A stretch of 64,000 bases of DNA from Nitzschia sp. DOCU1 (GCA_951394045.1 OX595986.1:620001-684000), one strand, 5' to 3'. Shown: positions 48,219 to 59,375, numbered from the stretch's first letter. Notes: a model not told the origin generated them from the sequence alone. Numbers and translations: made by a program.

Positions 48219-49282
48219 CGGGATAAAAGGATACAAGTAAGTAGATCAATCCAACTGAAAGGCAGGAGTCGAAGCGGGCTGTGTCGATAGAAGAAAAGCG
48301 CAACGTCAAAAAGGAAAAAAGATCGCCCGACGAGGATTTGAAGATCTTCGATGAAGTCTCGTCACTCGTCGACGACTCGTGACTCGGTCGCGAACGGACG
48401 GACGGTTCTCGCGTCTGTACTGGTACGTGGCTCGTTTGTCCGATAACTTGACTAACTTGACTGATCATGGAAGTGCTCATCGATTTCCGCAACTACCGGT
48501 GACTTGTAACTTCTAATGCAGGGATATCTGCTCCTACCGTAGTAGGGTTAATTCTTACAGGAACCTCACTCATGAGAGTAATGCCTACTTCGTTAAAACT
48601 CTTTCATCGCTGCTTCCTCCATTTGTCAAATGCTGTTGCCATTCAAGGCACCAGCAATCTACTCGTGCACTGTAGGTAGTCCTCCACGATGCAAGACTTT
48701 TGCTATCAAGCTGAATAGATCCTTCCCAGCAATACCTGATAGTGAATCTTGCCGTTGCCGTTCCTAAGCTTGTCATCCTTTGGTTGATTTGACAAAATGC
48801 GTACTGTAGTTTTCCTCCTTGGGAGAAATCGAAGTACAGACAACAACTAAATGGATTTCTTCCGACCAATCAAAATCCAAACACTCTTGTGACGTCGAAC
48901 TCTCATCGTTGAGGGACCTCCTCATCTCTGGCGCAATTCAGGCATTTTCGGCGAAACACCGGGTTCGCAATAATCAAAGACGCGCTGCTTCGACAGATCC
49001 AAACGAATGATGGTCATAATGCACGACGAAACACTCGCGTTTTGGTCCGCCTGCCAATTTCCGCCATCTTGTCGAGACATAGGACCACCTTGCCCTTTTT
49101 TTATTGTGAATTCGCGACTACTCTAAGCTACTTTGACTCCAGAAGAAGACAAGTAGCAGAGACAGGGCGATTTTTACTCATAATCCTTGTCCAGAACAGA
49201 ACAGAACAGAACAGAACGCTCCCCTCGTGTGTTGTTTTCTCGTTCCACCTTTTATTTTCTCTGAGAATCAAAATCAAAGAGA
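48219..49282. other. divergent intergenic region with TGACGTC and a pentanucleotide repeat
   Basis: About 1.06 kb between the hydrolase start (-) and the LRR gene start (+). TGACGTC at 48890-48896 is a CRE-like site. No accepted gene. A pyrimidine-rich tract just before 49283 is probably the LRR gene's 5' UTR. Confidence 0.45.
49193..49217. repeat. (AGAAC)5 microsatellite
   Basis: Five exact tandem copies of AGAAC, about 65 bp upstream of the LRR gene's start codon. Likely variable between strains. Confidence 0.9.
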
Positions 49283-51547
49283 ATGTCAAGCGACGCTGGA
49301 AAATACGGCGAGGATGACAACGATGCAGCAAGATCCCCAGATACAACTTCGCCTAGCGCAGTTCGTGCTGACGGCAAACGCGGCGAAGACTACGACGAAG
49401 ATGTTACTTCGCTCAAAATGCCCCGGGCGAAAAATAGACCTAAAATTGGTAATGCTGGGGTCGTTCCTGACGATAAGAAACCGGCTTCGAAGAAGCCTTC
49501 TCCTAACACCATGCCGGGTGCCGTTCAAGTAGAAGGTGACGAGGAAGAAGCCGCAAGACAGAAAGCAAAGGCTGACGGGCTGGGACTGGCTCCCGCCTAT
49601 CATCCCGATACGGAAACTTCAGAGATATCAAGAAGTGCTGCTGCCGACGTTCGCCTAGCAGCCGCAGCCGCAGCCCACACGCATGAAGAAGATTCAAAGC
49701 CAAAGGCAAGCGACAAGAAGCAGGCGGGACCACGAGCGAAGACACCAGGGGCTATTACTGAAGATTCCAAACCCGCTGCTGTCAAGAAGACAGATGACGA
49801 TCACGATCAAGGAGCTCTTTCCACCACGTTGGGTGCTGCCGTGGCACCAGGGGCAGCTCGCAAAAAGAAAGGCCGACGCAATAGGAAAGATAAGGGTGGC
49901 AACGGTGATGAAGCGACGGAGAATTCTTCTACAACTGGACATTCTTCGCCGGCCAATCGAGAAACTCGCAATGGCGGCAACATCAACGAGGACGATTATT
50001 CGGACGACAGCACTGATGACGAGGAAGAGGCGTCAATCCTACCCGGGGCTACCCGTGTTCCGGGGATTACTTCTACGGCCCAGCCAGCCGCTAGAGGTTT
50101 TGAAAGGGTCACGCCCGTTCAAGAAACAGCGCCTGAGACTTTCCAGAAAGACTTGGTTCAAGCCGTCGCCATCGATGAAGACGAGGAAAACAATAGAAAC
50201 TTAGATTTTGATCCAGAGAGTGCGGATAAGGTGATCGAAGCAGTTCAGGTGGACGGTGTAGAGAAGAAGACTGGTGTGATGGGCTTCATATCGCGTCACC
50301 CCAAGATGATGGGTTGTGTGGGTGTTGTCGTGATAATTGTTACTATCGTTTCCATTGTGTATGGACTAAGAGCTGGAAACGGACCCGATAACCCCGATCT
50401 TACTACCGATGCCATCTATCAAAATGGTACTGCTCGATTCCAGGAGGGAGCCGATCTGCTGCAGAGCCTGGAAGTTAGCACGAGGGAAGACCTTCTCGCG
50501 CCGGATCGCTCAACGCCTCAATATCTAGCATTGACGTGGCTTGCCGATGAAGATGGAGCGCAAGTAGTGTTGAGAGCGTCTGCGGTTCAACGCTACGTCT
50601 TGGCCGTGCTTCACTTTGCTGCTGGCGGTGACGGCTGGTTTGATTCTCTCAATTTCACATCCTCCAGTAATGAGTGCGAATGGAATGCTGTTAGAGCTGG
50701 TGGAAACTTCAGTGGTGTTAAATGTAATGAAGAAGGCTTCGTGACGGAACTTGTCTTGGGTAAGATCTCGGTGGCGCTCAGCGTGAAAACCTTTTGGAAG
50801 CTTCTGCTCACTATCCCTTCTTCTCGTCTTTCTTTGTTGCAGACAGTAATAACCTCACTGGGGTGCTTCCGAATGAATTTGGCCAGCTTACATCGTTGAC
50901 TGAAGTTGACTTCTCCTACAATAAGGATCTAGTAGGTACACTCCCCGAGACTATCTCCATGCTTCAAAACATGGAAATCTTCCGTTTCGTGGAGGCGAAC
51001 TTTACTGGGACACTCCCCGACGGCATCGGCGCGCTAACTGGCCTAGTTGAACTCCATGCCGATGGCAATGCTCTGATCGGTGGAATCCCTTCTACTGTCG
51101 GCCAGTTGACTCAGCTGCAGGTATGGTCTTCAGAGCGCAATGCTTTCTCTGGTTCGTTGCCCGACGAGATGGGTGCAATGTCAAGTCTGCGGCAATTGTA
51201 TATTCGTTACAATACATTTGCTGGTTCTATCCCAAGCACATTCACTGCCTTGACAAGTTTGCAGGAATTGGATATTAGTTTCAACGATTTTGTTGACGGT
51301 GCCCAAAATATTTGTAATATCGAAGGCCAGGAACTCACTTTGTTCTATGCAGACTGTTTTGCGCAGACTGTTCCCGCGATTCCCGAACAAATCAGTAAGA
51401 TACAACAGCCGTGCTGTCGAGTTTTTCCGTCAATCTATGACTCACAAACATATTTTTTCCTTTTTCCAAACAGAATGCGCATGTTGCACTAAGTGCTGCA
51501 GTGAAACTTTTGGTGACTGCGTCGACCCCTCTGAAGTTCGTCGCTAA
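49283..51547 (+). CDS. leucine-rich-repeat membrane protein with acidic N-terminal domain
   Basis: Three exons (49283-50759, 50843-51394, 51474-51547) joined by GT-AG introns of 83 and 79 nt; 700 residues. Residues 1-335 are low-complexity and charged (Asp/Glu, Lys, Ala). One membrane segment lies at about 344-364 (V-V-V-I-I-V-T-I-V-S-I-V). An LRR N-terminal cap-like part follows (G-G-D-G-W-F-D-S..C-E-W), then plant-type LRRs (L-T-G-V-L-P-N-E-F-G, L-V-G-T-L-P-E-T-I, F-S-G-S-L-P-D-E-M-G). It ends in a Cys-rich tail (C-A-C-C-T-K-C-C). The topology implies extracellular LRRs and a disordered cytosolic tail, without a kinase. Such proteins are abundant in pennate diatoms; ligands are unknown. The last exon restores the Cys tail, supporting the splice model. 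Confidence 0.87.
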
Positions 51548-51724
51548 AGCACAGCGAGAAATGCGATATTTTGATGTTCTACACTTTGGATGATAATGAG
51601 TTTTGCATTAATTCACTTGAAAAGAAAAATTCGTTTAGTAAAGCCATACTGTTTGGTTTACATCCTATCATCGCAGTGAGATCTATTCAGCGGCTTCGAT
51701 GCCTTTTTAGTACTCTCAAGCATC

Positions 51725-53497
51725 TTACATTCGATTGGCAAAGAACAGCTTCTTTTCTGCTTTCGCCGGCTCTTCTTTCTTGAAAATTTGCGCTTGTGCC
51801 TTCAGCCCTGTTGGACCATCAGCTCTGGCGATGATCTCGTCGGCCACCATGAGTCCTGATCTCGTTGCCCCTTCCATGGAGTCAAGGTAGTCCTGGTAAG
51901 TATAGGAGCCCGCCAGGAAAAAGTTGGGAATTGGAGTAGCCTGCGTGGGGCGGAAACGATCTTGGCCAGGCTTTTCTCGGTACAGACTCTGTCCTAGCTT
52001 GACAACTGACGACCAAGTGCACTTGAGTTTGCGAGAGGATGGAAAAATGTTGTGCAGCTGCTTGATACAATCCTCGACCAGCTGATCATTCGATCGGCCG
52101 AAGGCACGCTCATCAAACACAGCTTGAATTAAGCTTCCTTGCCCTTCTTTGTAGTACTCCCCAGGACTAGTCAGTGCCAAATCGGCAAAACACGAGAACT
52201 CAGTGTCTACACTGTACAACAAGTTGTCGATACCGGCGCCACGGCCATCGCTTTGATCACCCGATACGTCCATCATACGGGCTTCATCATTAAGCTCAGT
52301 GACCCACCCGTCAAAGCGGACTTGAACCGTTGCGATTGGGACAGTATCCAGGTTGTAGATCTTATCGAAGAAGTCGAGCTTTCGGAAGTTGTCGGGAAGA
52401 ACTTTCTTGATGCCAGGGACGTCGCAAGCAGCGATCACGGCGTCGAACTCGCGGAACTCCTCCTTGGCTCCGATCTTGATGCCGCGGACTCGAGTTGGGA
52501 TGCCCGTGTCGGGATCAACATCATGGACAATGTCTCGGCAGGGGGTACTGAGGTTGATCTTCACCCCTCGGTCTGCGAGGTATTTAACGATGGGATCGTG
52601 TAGACCTGTCTGCGGGCTACCATCCAACATACGGAGAACGCTAGCCTCCGTTCGAATGGCAAAGAGCATGAAGATAGTCAACATGCACCTTGCACTGATA
52701 GAATCGCAGTCCAAAAATCCCAAAGCATAGGCGATGGCATCCCACATTCGGTCAAGACTTCCACGTTTTCCTCCAAGCTGGGTAAACCATTCCGTGAAGG
52801 TGATCTCATCAAGTTCACGGACCATATCCATACCTCCGTCAAAGTCGACCAGGGCCCGGACAATGGGCGAAGTTCCCAAACGAACGGCATTGTGGAACTT
52901 ATCTTCAATGTCTAGTTGCTCAGTCTTGGCAAAGGCCTGCAAGCCGCTCACGGGAGCACCGATAGGGAATCGAAAGTCAAGTGACCCTAATTTGCCACCC
53001 TCATTGACAAAAGTGTGCACATGCTCCTTAATACGGAGATTTTTGTCGAAGCCGCCAGTTCGCTTCATAATCCCAAAGAGGTTATAGTAGCAACCGAAGA
53101 AGACGTGAAGACCCATTTCGATGTGGTTTCCTTCCTTGTCCTTCCACGAGCTGACTTTCCCACCGACAAAGGGGCGCACCTCAAAGAGCTCTACTTTGTG
53201 TCCAGCATCTACCAAGTCCATAGCGGCAATCATACCAGCAAGGCCAGCACCAACGATACCGATATTGAGGGATTCTTGGTTCTTCTTGCCCGGACCATTT
53301 TGGGCACGAGCCATGAGATCCTGGTTCAAGAAAGCGTTGTTTCCGATTTGACTCTTCGCGCCATCAGAAGTAAACGAGGGAGACTCGCTGACAGTCGCAG
53401 CGACCTTCACGGCAGATCTTGAACTTTGCTGAACAGGGACAAAACTAAAGGCCGTTCCCGCCAAGAGGGCCAAAGCTAGCGCACCAAGCCGAAACAT
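51725..53497 (-). CDS. ZDS: zeta-carotene desaturase, plastid
   Basis: A 590-residue flavoprotein. The ATG at 53497 is used because the upstream codons of the frame start with GTG. Residues 1-18 form a signal peptide followed by A-F-S-F-V-P, a diatom plastid motif. The dinucleotide-binding site I-G-I-V-G-A-G-L-A-G-M is near residue 80. ZDS-specific segments include M-G-L-H-V-F-F-G-C-Y-Y-N-L-F, R-M-W-D-A-I-A-Y-A-L-G-F-L-D-C-D and S-A-R-C-M-L-T-I-F, which distinguish it from phytoene desaturase. The enzyme converts zeta-carotene through neurosporene to lycopene in the pathway to beta-carotene and fucoxanthin. The start of the lumen-protein gene lies 530 bp away on the other strand. Confidence 0.94.
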   Translation of the reverse strand: MFRLGALALALLAGTAFSFVPVQQSSRSAVKVAATVSESPSFTSDGAKSQIGNNAFLNQDLMARAQNGPGKKNQESLNIGIVGAGLAGMIAAMDLVDAGHKVELFEVRPFVGGKVSSWKDKEGNHIEMGLHVFFGCYYNLFGIMKRTGGFDKNLRIKEHVHTFVNEGGKLGSLDFRFPIGAPVSGLQAFAKTEQLDIEDKFHNAVRLGTSPIVRALVDFDGGMDMVRELDEITFTEWFTQLGGKRGSLDRMWDAIAYALGFLDCDSISARCMLTIFMLFAIRTEASVLRMLDGSPQTGLHDPIVKYLADRGVKINLSTPCRDIVHDVDPDTGIPTRVRGIKIGAKEEFREFDAVIAACDVPGIKKVLPDNFRKLDFFDKIYNLDTVPIATVQVRFDGWVTELNDEARMMDVSGDQSDGRGAGIDNLLYSVDTEFSCFADLALTSPGEYYKEGQGSLIQAVFDERAFGRSNDQLVEDCIKQLHNIFPSSRKLKCTWSSVVKLGQSLYREKPGQDRFRPTQATPIPNFFLAGSYTYQDYLDSMEGATRSGLMVADEIIARADGPTGLKAQAQIFKKEEPAKAEKKLFFANRM

Positions 53498-54028
53498 TTT
53501 AACCAGCACGTTGTTGTTGACAAGAAGATGCGTGAATTGCTTTGAGGGATTGATCCACTCGAACTTTGTTTCGGTAGCAAGTGGCTCGGATGAGCTTTTG
53601 CCAGGGTTCTATGGGTGATGTGGTTTTCAACGCTATCCATCACCTTGCCATCTCGCCATGGGTCGGAACGAAGTCAGCTCGAGTGACGTTGAAGTCGCGA
53701 CTTCCACTTGGCTTGGCCACCAATCGAAGGATACGTAGGTACCGGGACTTCTTTCGTACTTTTTGGAGCATAGCACGAGCGCCAACTCTGAAAATCGTCT
53801 CGCGAAAAAACGCGCGTAAGATTTTTTGTCTTCAGACGATTTTTCTCAACATCGCATCAGCACGAACGAAGCAGGCCGATTGATGATGCCATCAGTCCTT
53901 CGAATGGACAAACACCGGAAGGACAAAGGCAAAGATTGAGCTTTGAGGACTCGAGAGCACTACAAGGACACTTCGTTCCTTTCATCTTGGAGTTAAAGAC
54001 CGTGCAATTCGGAAAGCAATATCAGATA
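53498..54028. promoter_or_regulatory. divergent promoter region between ZDS and a lumen-protein gene
   Basis: About 530 bp shared by two divergent genes that both appear plastid-targeted, so a common light- or plastid-responsive promoter is possible. No specific motif was recognised and no gene is seen. Confidence 0.35.
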
Positions 54029-55176
54029 ATGTTTCGGCGCCAAGATGCGATTATTCTGCTGTCGCTGATAGCGATGCGTGGCTCCTTGATCCCTGCATTC
54101 TCATACACTGGAATTTCGAGCCGACAAGAACGCTCAAGACCTGTTACGAGTCTTTTGTTAGTGAATGTGGATGGTTCAGATCCAGTAGAAGGTTTGGACA
54201 GGCGAAAGTTCTTCGCTTCTTTGGTGGGAATGGGGACAATAGGACTTGGAGCGTCTGCGGCATCGGCGGTTGATTTTGCCCCCAAGTTTCCCTCAACAGG
54301 AAATGGTGGAAATATGCAAACAAATGGAGGAGTCAGCAAGAAAGTGGGTGGACTCGCTAATAAGATCCGTGGAATTTGTCTCTATATGGTACGTCGGGCG
54401 TGGAAGCCAGTTTTTGTTGAATGTTCCAAACTAGGCATGCGCCAACTCTGAACTTTTCCTTCCTCAGGACGAATTGCAACGCGATTTGATGCAAGAAAGA
54501 TGGTAAGGCAATTCCAGAGAGACGAATTCGTTTACTCCGATGGTAGAAGATATGATACTGATTTTACTTGTTGTTGTTACTTTCACTCTCTGGGGGCGAT
54601 AGGGATCTTGTACAGAACTATCCGCCGCAGCTACGATCCTACGTCCCAGTGTTTACGACATATACAGATGTAGCATTTCCTTCAGACTTACCATCCGATT
54701 ATGGATTGAGAGTAGCTCTACGATATGAGGTTGGTCGTTTTTTTGCGTCGCTAGAACGGTTCAAGCGGGCTACGTCTCGGAAATCGTTGGATGAGGCCTA
54801 TGTTGCCTATGCCGATATGAGTCTACATTTGGATCGTTATCTACGAGTCGGAGGATTGTATACATACTATGACAGCACGATTGACAACGAGCCCCTGTTT
54901 CAGCAATACGATGATGCCCTGGTCTACGCTGACCCCGTGAAGGATCCTGCGGAAGTTCGAGATTTGATTGTGCTTTGCAAAGGACCCGACAAAGGAAAGA
55001 CTGGTATCGTGATTGGAATTTACCCGGACGGTAGTAACAACTGTGTTGTGAAGTTGGACAAATACCGCGGAATGAGAGAAATCCGGGTCGTCCCTCGAAC
55101 GTGGGCTGCAAAGCGGCTGGGAGAGCAAGACCCAGATGATGTCTTTCTCATCCCGCGAAAGGGCTCCAAATCATAG
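54029..55176 (+). CDS. Tat-type thylakoid lumen protein with a KOW-like C-terminus
   Basis: Three exons (54029-54388, 54468-54502, 54603-55176), introns of 79 and 100 nt, 322 residues. Residues 1-24 are a signal peptide ending I-P-A-F-S-Y (plastid motif). A twin-arginine signal follows (D-R-R-K-F-F-A-S-L-V-G at 57-67) ending A-S-A-V-D (78-82). These predict a thylakoid lumen protein. The central part is helical (Y-G-L-R-V-A-L-R-Y-E-V-G-R-F-F-A-S-L), reminiscent of PsbQ-like extrinsic proteins. The C-terminus has a KOW-like segment (V-L-C-K-G-P-D-K-G-K-T-G-I-V-I-G). The 35-nt middle exon is unusually small but keeps the frame. The family is not recognised; a role near photosystem II is a guess from layout. 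Confidence 0.8.
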
Positions 55177-55209
55177 TAGATGATAGCTACCCTATCTGAA
55201 CAGGAATGT

Positions 55210-56082
55210 TTACTCAGCACTGGGTGATGGTTGATTTTTGGCACTGCTCTTGGCATCCAGAGCCGCCAAGGTCATCTTTTCGTCGGTTGTCACTACTTGG
55301 CACGCCGTCATGCGCGCCAAGACCGAAATTCGTAACCACGTTCGTTGCTCCAAAGTCTCGGCTGCATTCCTCTGTAGTGAGGAGTCAATATTCATCCATT
55401 GTACTGTCAGTATTCGTTCGCCCTCATCCCAATCCATTGTGAGCAGAGCCACCGCTCCTAGCGAGGAAATAATTTTCTCATTTTCTAGTCGATGGACATG
55501 AGCCAGCAGGGCATGGACAGCAGGAGGAGTGTCTTCGTCACCTAGTCCATCGGCCAGCCAAACTTCTAGCATGGAAGACCGAGAATCCTCCTCGTTTGAA
55601 GACTCTGTAGTATCCGCAGGCTTGGAAATTTCTACTTCTGGATTCTCATTTTGATTCGACTGGCGATACCACAGGGCAATCGTCGACGCGTCACCAGCAT
55701 GTCCGACACGAAACGTGACCCATGGTGACGTTTCTTGGTCTTTGTGTAGGTATTCTCGTTCACTTCCTTCGATCTGTACAGTATACAAAAGTGCGCTCTC
55801 CAGATCCCAGATTTTGGGCAATGCCCCCTTTGAAGCCGCTTGTTCAGGACCAGCAGCCACGCTGCCACCGCTGTCGCTTCCAGCTGTTGGGGGAGCCTGT
55901 GCCACAGCCGAGGCTTCTGATGATGTACCTCGGCTACGAGGATCCCGAAGGACGACTCGACGCGTAGGAGATCGACTTCTCACTGGATGAAAGACGCGAA
56001 CTTTTTTGGACTTTTCTTCACCGTCATTTTCCACTTGGGCACTGTCCCTTTTCTTGCTGGGATCTTCACCAGAAACTTCCAT
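55210..56082 (-). CDS. hypothetical acidic protein
   Basis: A 290-residue protein from the ATG at 56082; the frame upstream is poorly protein-like. Residues 1-85 are charged and disordered (K-K-R-D-S, R-S-R-S-P-T-R-R-V-V-L-R). The rest alternates helices and strands (W-D-L-E-S-A-L-L-Y-T-V-Q-I-E-G, M-L-E-V-W-L-A-D-G-L-G-D). Its order loosely recalls an acetyltransferase fold (A-L-L-A-H-V-H-R-L-E, I-L-T-V-Q-W-M), but no binding motif is clear. It is convergent with the lumen-protein gene, leaving only 33 bp between stop codons. Function unknown. Confidence 0.65.
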   Translation of the reverse strand: MEVSGEDPSKKRDSAQVENDGEEKSKKVRVFHPVRSRSPTRRVVLRDPRSRGTSSEASAVAQAPPTAGSDSGGSVAAGPEQAASKGALPKIWDLESALLYTVQIEGSEREYLHKDQETSPWVTFRVGHAGDASTIALWYRQSNQNENPEVEISKPADTTESSNEEDSRSSMLEVWLADGLGDEDTPPAVHALLAHVHRLENEKIISSLGAVALLTMDWDEGERILTVQWMNIDSSLQRNAAETLEQRTWLRISVLARMTACQVVTTDEKMTLAALDAKSSAKNQPSPSAE

Positions 56083-56671
56083 ATTGCCGGACCAAAGGAG
56101 GAATATGTGATCTTCAAGTATGGTGTGCCGCAACTGTATCGTCAAGGTCTTAACCTTGAAGTTGTGGTGGAGAGTGAAGTTCTAAATGCAACATCGTGGA
56201 TGATGGATCGACAACACCAAGAGAGCTCTCGCCTTTTTGTGTCATGAGAAGGGGTCTCAGTCGAATGAGTCCTTGTTTCTCCTCCCGCCGACACGCCACG
56301 TCAGCATCTTCAAGCTTCAGTGCGAACAAAATTATTCTGGCACATGGTCGCACCAATTTGGCGAGAACGCCACCCTGTGTTTCGAGCTCGAAAAACCACT
56401 ATGCCGGAACTTTTCCGGATGCCAAATTCCTATCATTTTCTACCCACGAAAAGGACCTCGAAAGTGCCTTTGTCACAAGCCACGCACGTTTCCGACCGAA
56501 TTGGCCAATGAAAATGATGGAACGACCTTGCACTTGGACCTCGCCATAGCAGTCGTGGCACGAGACGGAATCGATGACCCAAATGAATTTGCAATTGCAT
56601 CATTTTTTGCATTCCGATTTTCCCATCACATATTTTGACTTTCCACAACTCCAAACTCTTTCTCAATCGCC
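56083..56671. other. divergent intergenic region
   Basis: About 590 bp between two divergent starts. Several short frames here are unrelated to known families. Presumed promoters and 5' UTRs. Confidence 0.4.
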
Positions 56672-57550
56672 ATGGCAGCCGTTGGATCGATTGCAAAGTG
56701 GTATGTTGCAAAGTTAAAAGCCTACCCACTGCTTACCAATGTATCTTCCGCGTTCGTTCTTATGACAACTGGCGACCTTCTGGCCCAGAATATGGAGGCC
56801 AGTAAGAAGAGGTCCAACGCACAACATCACTTGTCGGTGACCGTGATCGACAAGAAGAATGGTGGTGACTCGTCCTCTCATGTATCTTTGGACTTTGAGG
56901 GCTCAGTCATGGGAACTTCCTCCGTTTCGATGACAGTCGAATCATTGGCTTCCACGACCATTGAGAGCATCGCGGAAAGTATTTCCATTTGGGATTCAAC
57001 TCGCACCATGACCATGGCAGCTTGGGCCGTTTGCGTCTATACCCCGTTCTACGTCAGTTTATATCGTCTATATGATCGATATCTTCCAAAGCAAACCCCG
57101 GCCAGCATTGCCACTCGCATGTTTCTAAGTTTCCTCACTTCTGTTCCAGTAAATGCCGCTTTCTACACGTATGGCGCGGCAGCCCACCACACCATCGAGT
57201 GGCTAAGCCAGAAAACAAAGCTGAGGAAAGAACTGGAGGAGATGGGCTTGGATTCTTTCTCTGCTTATCAAGCTGCTAGTTCCATCCCATATCCAGAAGA
57301 GGCTTTCTGGGCCCAGGCAAAGCACAAGCTAGAAACCGAGCTTCCGAATACAGTCGTGACCTCGGGAACCTGCTGGATTCCAATCAATTTATTTACCTTT
57401 ACAATGGTCCCATCTCACTTGAGGCCCATTTCACTAATGTTTTTCTCTGCCTTTTGGAATTGCTATTTGAGCCTCTCACAACACCGTGAGCCACACCACA
57501 GCACTGACAAGGAATCGTCCGACGAGTCTTCCATTGCCTTGTCATCATGA
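56672..57550 (+). CDS. Mpv17/PMP22-family membrane protein
   Basis: A 292-residue protein from the ATG at 56672 (CGCCATGG). The N-terminus matches the family start (W-Y-V-A-K-L-K-A-Y-P-L-L-T, then T-T-G-D-L-L-A-Q). After a Ser-rich insertion of about 65 residues come the central helices (W-A-V-C-V-Y-T-P-F-Y-V-S-L-Y). The signature tail follows (C-W-I-P-I-N-L-F-T-F-T-M-V-P, then R-P-I-S-L-M-F-F-S-A-F-W-N-C-Y-L-S). It has no signal peptide, unlike the family member at 6.4-7.6 kb, so a mitochondrial or peroxisomal location is more likely. Molecular function of the family (channel or transporter) is unsettled. Confidence 0.86.
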   Translation: MAAVGSIAKWYVAKLKAYPLLTNVSSAFVLMTTGDLLAQNMEASKKRSNAQHHLSVTVIDKKNGGDSSSHVSLDFEGSVMGTSSVSMTVESLASTTIESIAESISIWDSTRTMTMAAWAVCVYTPFYVSLYRLYDRYLPKQTPASIATRMFLSFLTSVPVNAAFYTYGAAAHHTIEWLSQKTKLRKELEEMGLDSFSAYQAASSIPYPEEAFWAQAKHKLETELPNTVVTSGTCWIPINLFTFTMVPSHLRPISLMFFSAFWNCYLSLSQHREPHHSTDKESSDESSIALSS

Positions 57551-57705
57551 CAGGAAGGAACCGTCACGGCGATAGTCGGCCAACTTCAAAACCATTTTTA
57601 ACACTGCTTATGAACAAAGATCTAACATGTACATAAAGATGCTTCTGCATTACTACTGCATATCCATAGCTGCGATTCAACGCCAAAATGGGTCTTAGAA
57701 ACTGA

Positions 57706-58859
57706 TTACAATGCAGGCATACCGATAATCCTAGCCATGTCACGCAACTCCTTCTCGTCCCGGAAGAAAACTTCCCCCCGTTGGATTCGTTCCATGACGG
57801 CCACGTCCTCGGCCATGTGAAGTTGGCTGGTTGTTCCGGACAGTGGATCGATGTATCCCAGTGACATAAGAAAAGCAAACATGCACGTTTCCGGTGTCAA
57901 GTTGAACGATGCTGCAATGTCCTCAAAAACCTTTTGATGCAGGGCTCTTCGATTGGCTCCCAAGGTCCAAAACGATTGATAACGGATACCATGTTCCTTA
58001 CAAAATTCCCGCAATTCCGTGTCGAAATTCGACTGTTCATAGAATCTATTCTGGAGGACGGCAGGTTTGTGCCGGGCTTGTTCGTACAAATCTTCAAAGA
58101 CCTCTAGCGAATAGCAATTGCTCATTCCAAGCTGCCGAACTTTGCCATCATCGACGGCCTTCTCCATCGCTCTCCAGGCCACCATTGTATCCTCCATTGT
58201 CTCGTACGGAGAGTGCATGACCCAAGAATCTAAATAGTCTGTCCGAAGATTCTTCAGGGAAGTCTCCAGTGAGGTTTGAATCTGAACTTCGATGGGATCA
58301 TTTGGATCATACGGGCAGCGTTCCGGATCCTGGCCGCCATACGAGGTAAACTTTGTTTGCAACCAAAGGGCGCTTCGTTTGAGTCCTAGCTCTTGTGCTG
58401 CCGCGGTCCAGCCCTCACCGACTCCAGGTTCATGGTAGTGTTTGGGCTGACACGCAGTATCAATGAATCGAAATCCAGCCTTGACCGCTTGTTCTACATA
58501 CTTGGCGGTATCGTCTTTCTTCCATGCAGTCCCATAAATTAGATGCGGCTTGTGGACAAGCGACTCGGCGAAATGAGATGCCACCTTCCCGGCTCTTGTG
58601 CCAGATGCCATTATTCGTTCCTGCAATCAAAACGTCCATTGTGTAAACATAAAGAATGTTAGGGGGCGATCTTCATCCTCTGGCATCACCCGCCACGAAC
58701 GGACAATGCACGTACCTCTTGGTGTTGAAGAATATGATAACCCGCGTAACACAAACAGAGTACCAGAAAGATCAGGATGTGTCCGATATGCCGTTTGAAT
58801 GTGATTTCATTAAGAAAGCCTATTTGATCTCCTTTGGCCGGACGGCGAACTTGCACCAT
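57706..58859 (-). CDS. aldo-keto reductase with N-terminal membrane anchor
   Basis: Two exons (58716-58859 and 57706-58620) joined by a 95-nt GT-AG intron in phase 0; 352 residues. Exon 1 encodes 48 residues with a membrane segment (I-G-H-I-L-I-F-L-V-L-C-L-C-Y-A-G, about 25-40). Exon 2 is a complete AKR barrel with the tetrad Asp102, Tyr110 (K-H-Y-H-E-P-G-V-G), Lys138 (L-Q-T-K-F-T) and His184 (V-M-H-S-P). It reduces carbonyls with NAD(P)H; substrate unknown. A single-exon model from the ATG at 58611 would give a soluble enzyme lacking exon 1. The splice sites (CAAGAG/GTACGT, GATTGCAG/GAACG) and uninterrupted frame favour the anchored form. Confidence 0.82.
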
Positions 58860-59375
58860 GTTTCTTGAAACTGAAGGATTCGGACGCGATTCGTTTGCAA
58901 GAGGGACTGTGAGTACGGGGGGTCTCTTCCTTTCTTGCATATGCTGGCGGCTTCGGGTGAAGCAGCTCTCAATAATAACCTGAATCGACGAAAAGATTCG
59001 GCGAAGAAGGATAGACAATATTGCAAGGGTGAACCAATGACTTCAACCACATCTGCCATCGTGCATGTGATGGCGAGAGAAAAAGAACCGCGCCGCACCG
59101 CATCTTTTGGATCTTGCAAATGCCTGAAATCCGATGAGTCGAATGGCCTGCCAATTTTCGTGCTTGGAGAAGAGACTATCAGTGAAACTACAGTAGACTG
59201 GGCCATCCCTTCCTCGTGACATGCACGAGGTCAGTCTACAGTAGTAGAGTCACAGGCGAGACTAACAAGCGCGGACTAGTCGATGCTCCATTCGATATTT
59301 AGCAAAAAGCAAAACATTACTCCCACCACAGTTGTTGTAGCAAAAGGTGACTTGGATCCATGCCCCCGGGCATTT
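58860..59375. other. intergenic, nothing recognised
   Basis: About 515 bp between the reductase start and the SP-RING gene stop, both on the minus strand. TCTACAGTAGTAGAG at about 59234 is another near-palindromic CTAC/GTAG patch. Short frames lack family resemblance. Confidence 0.4.
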
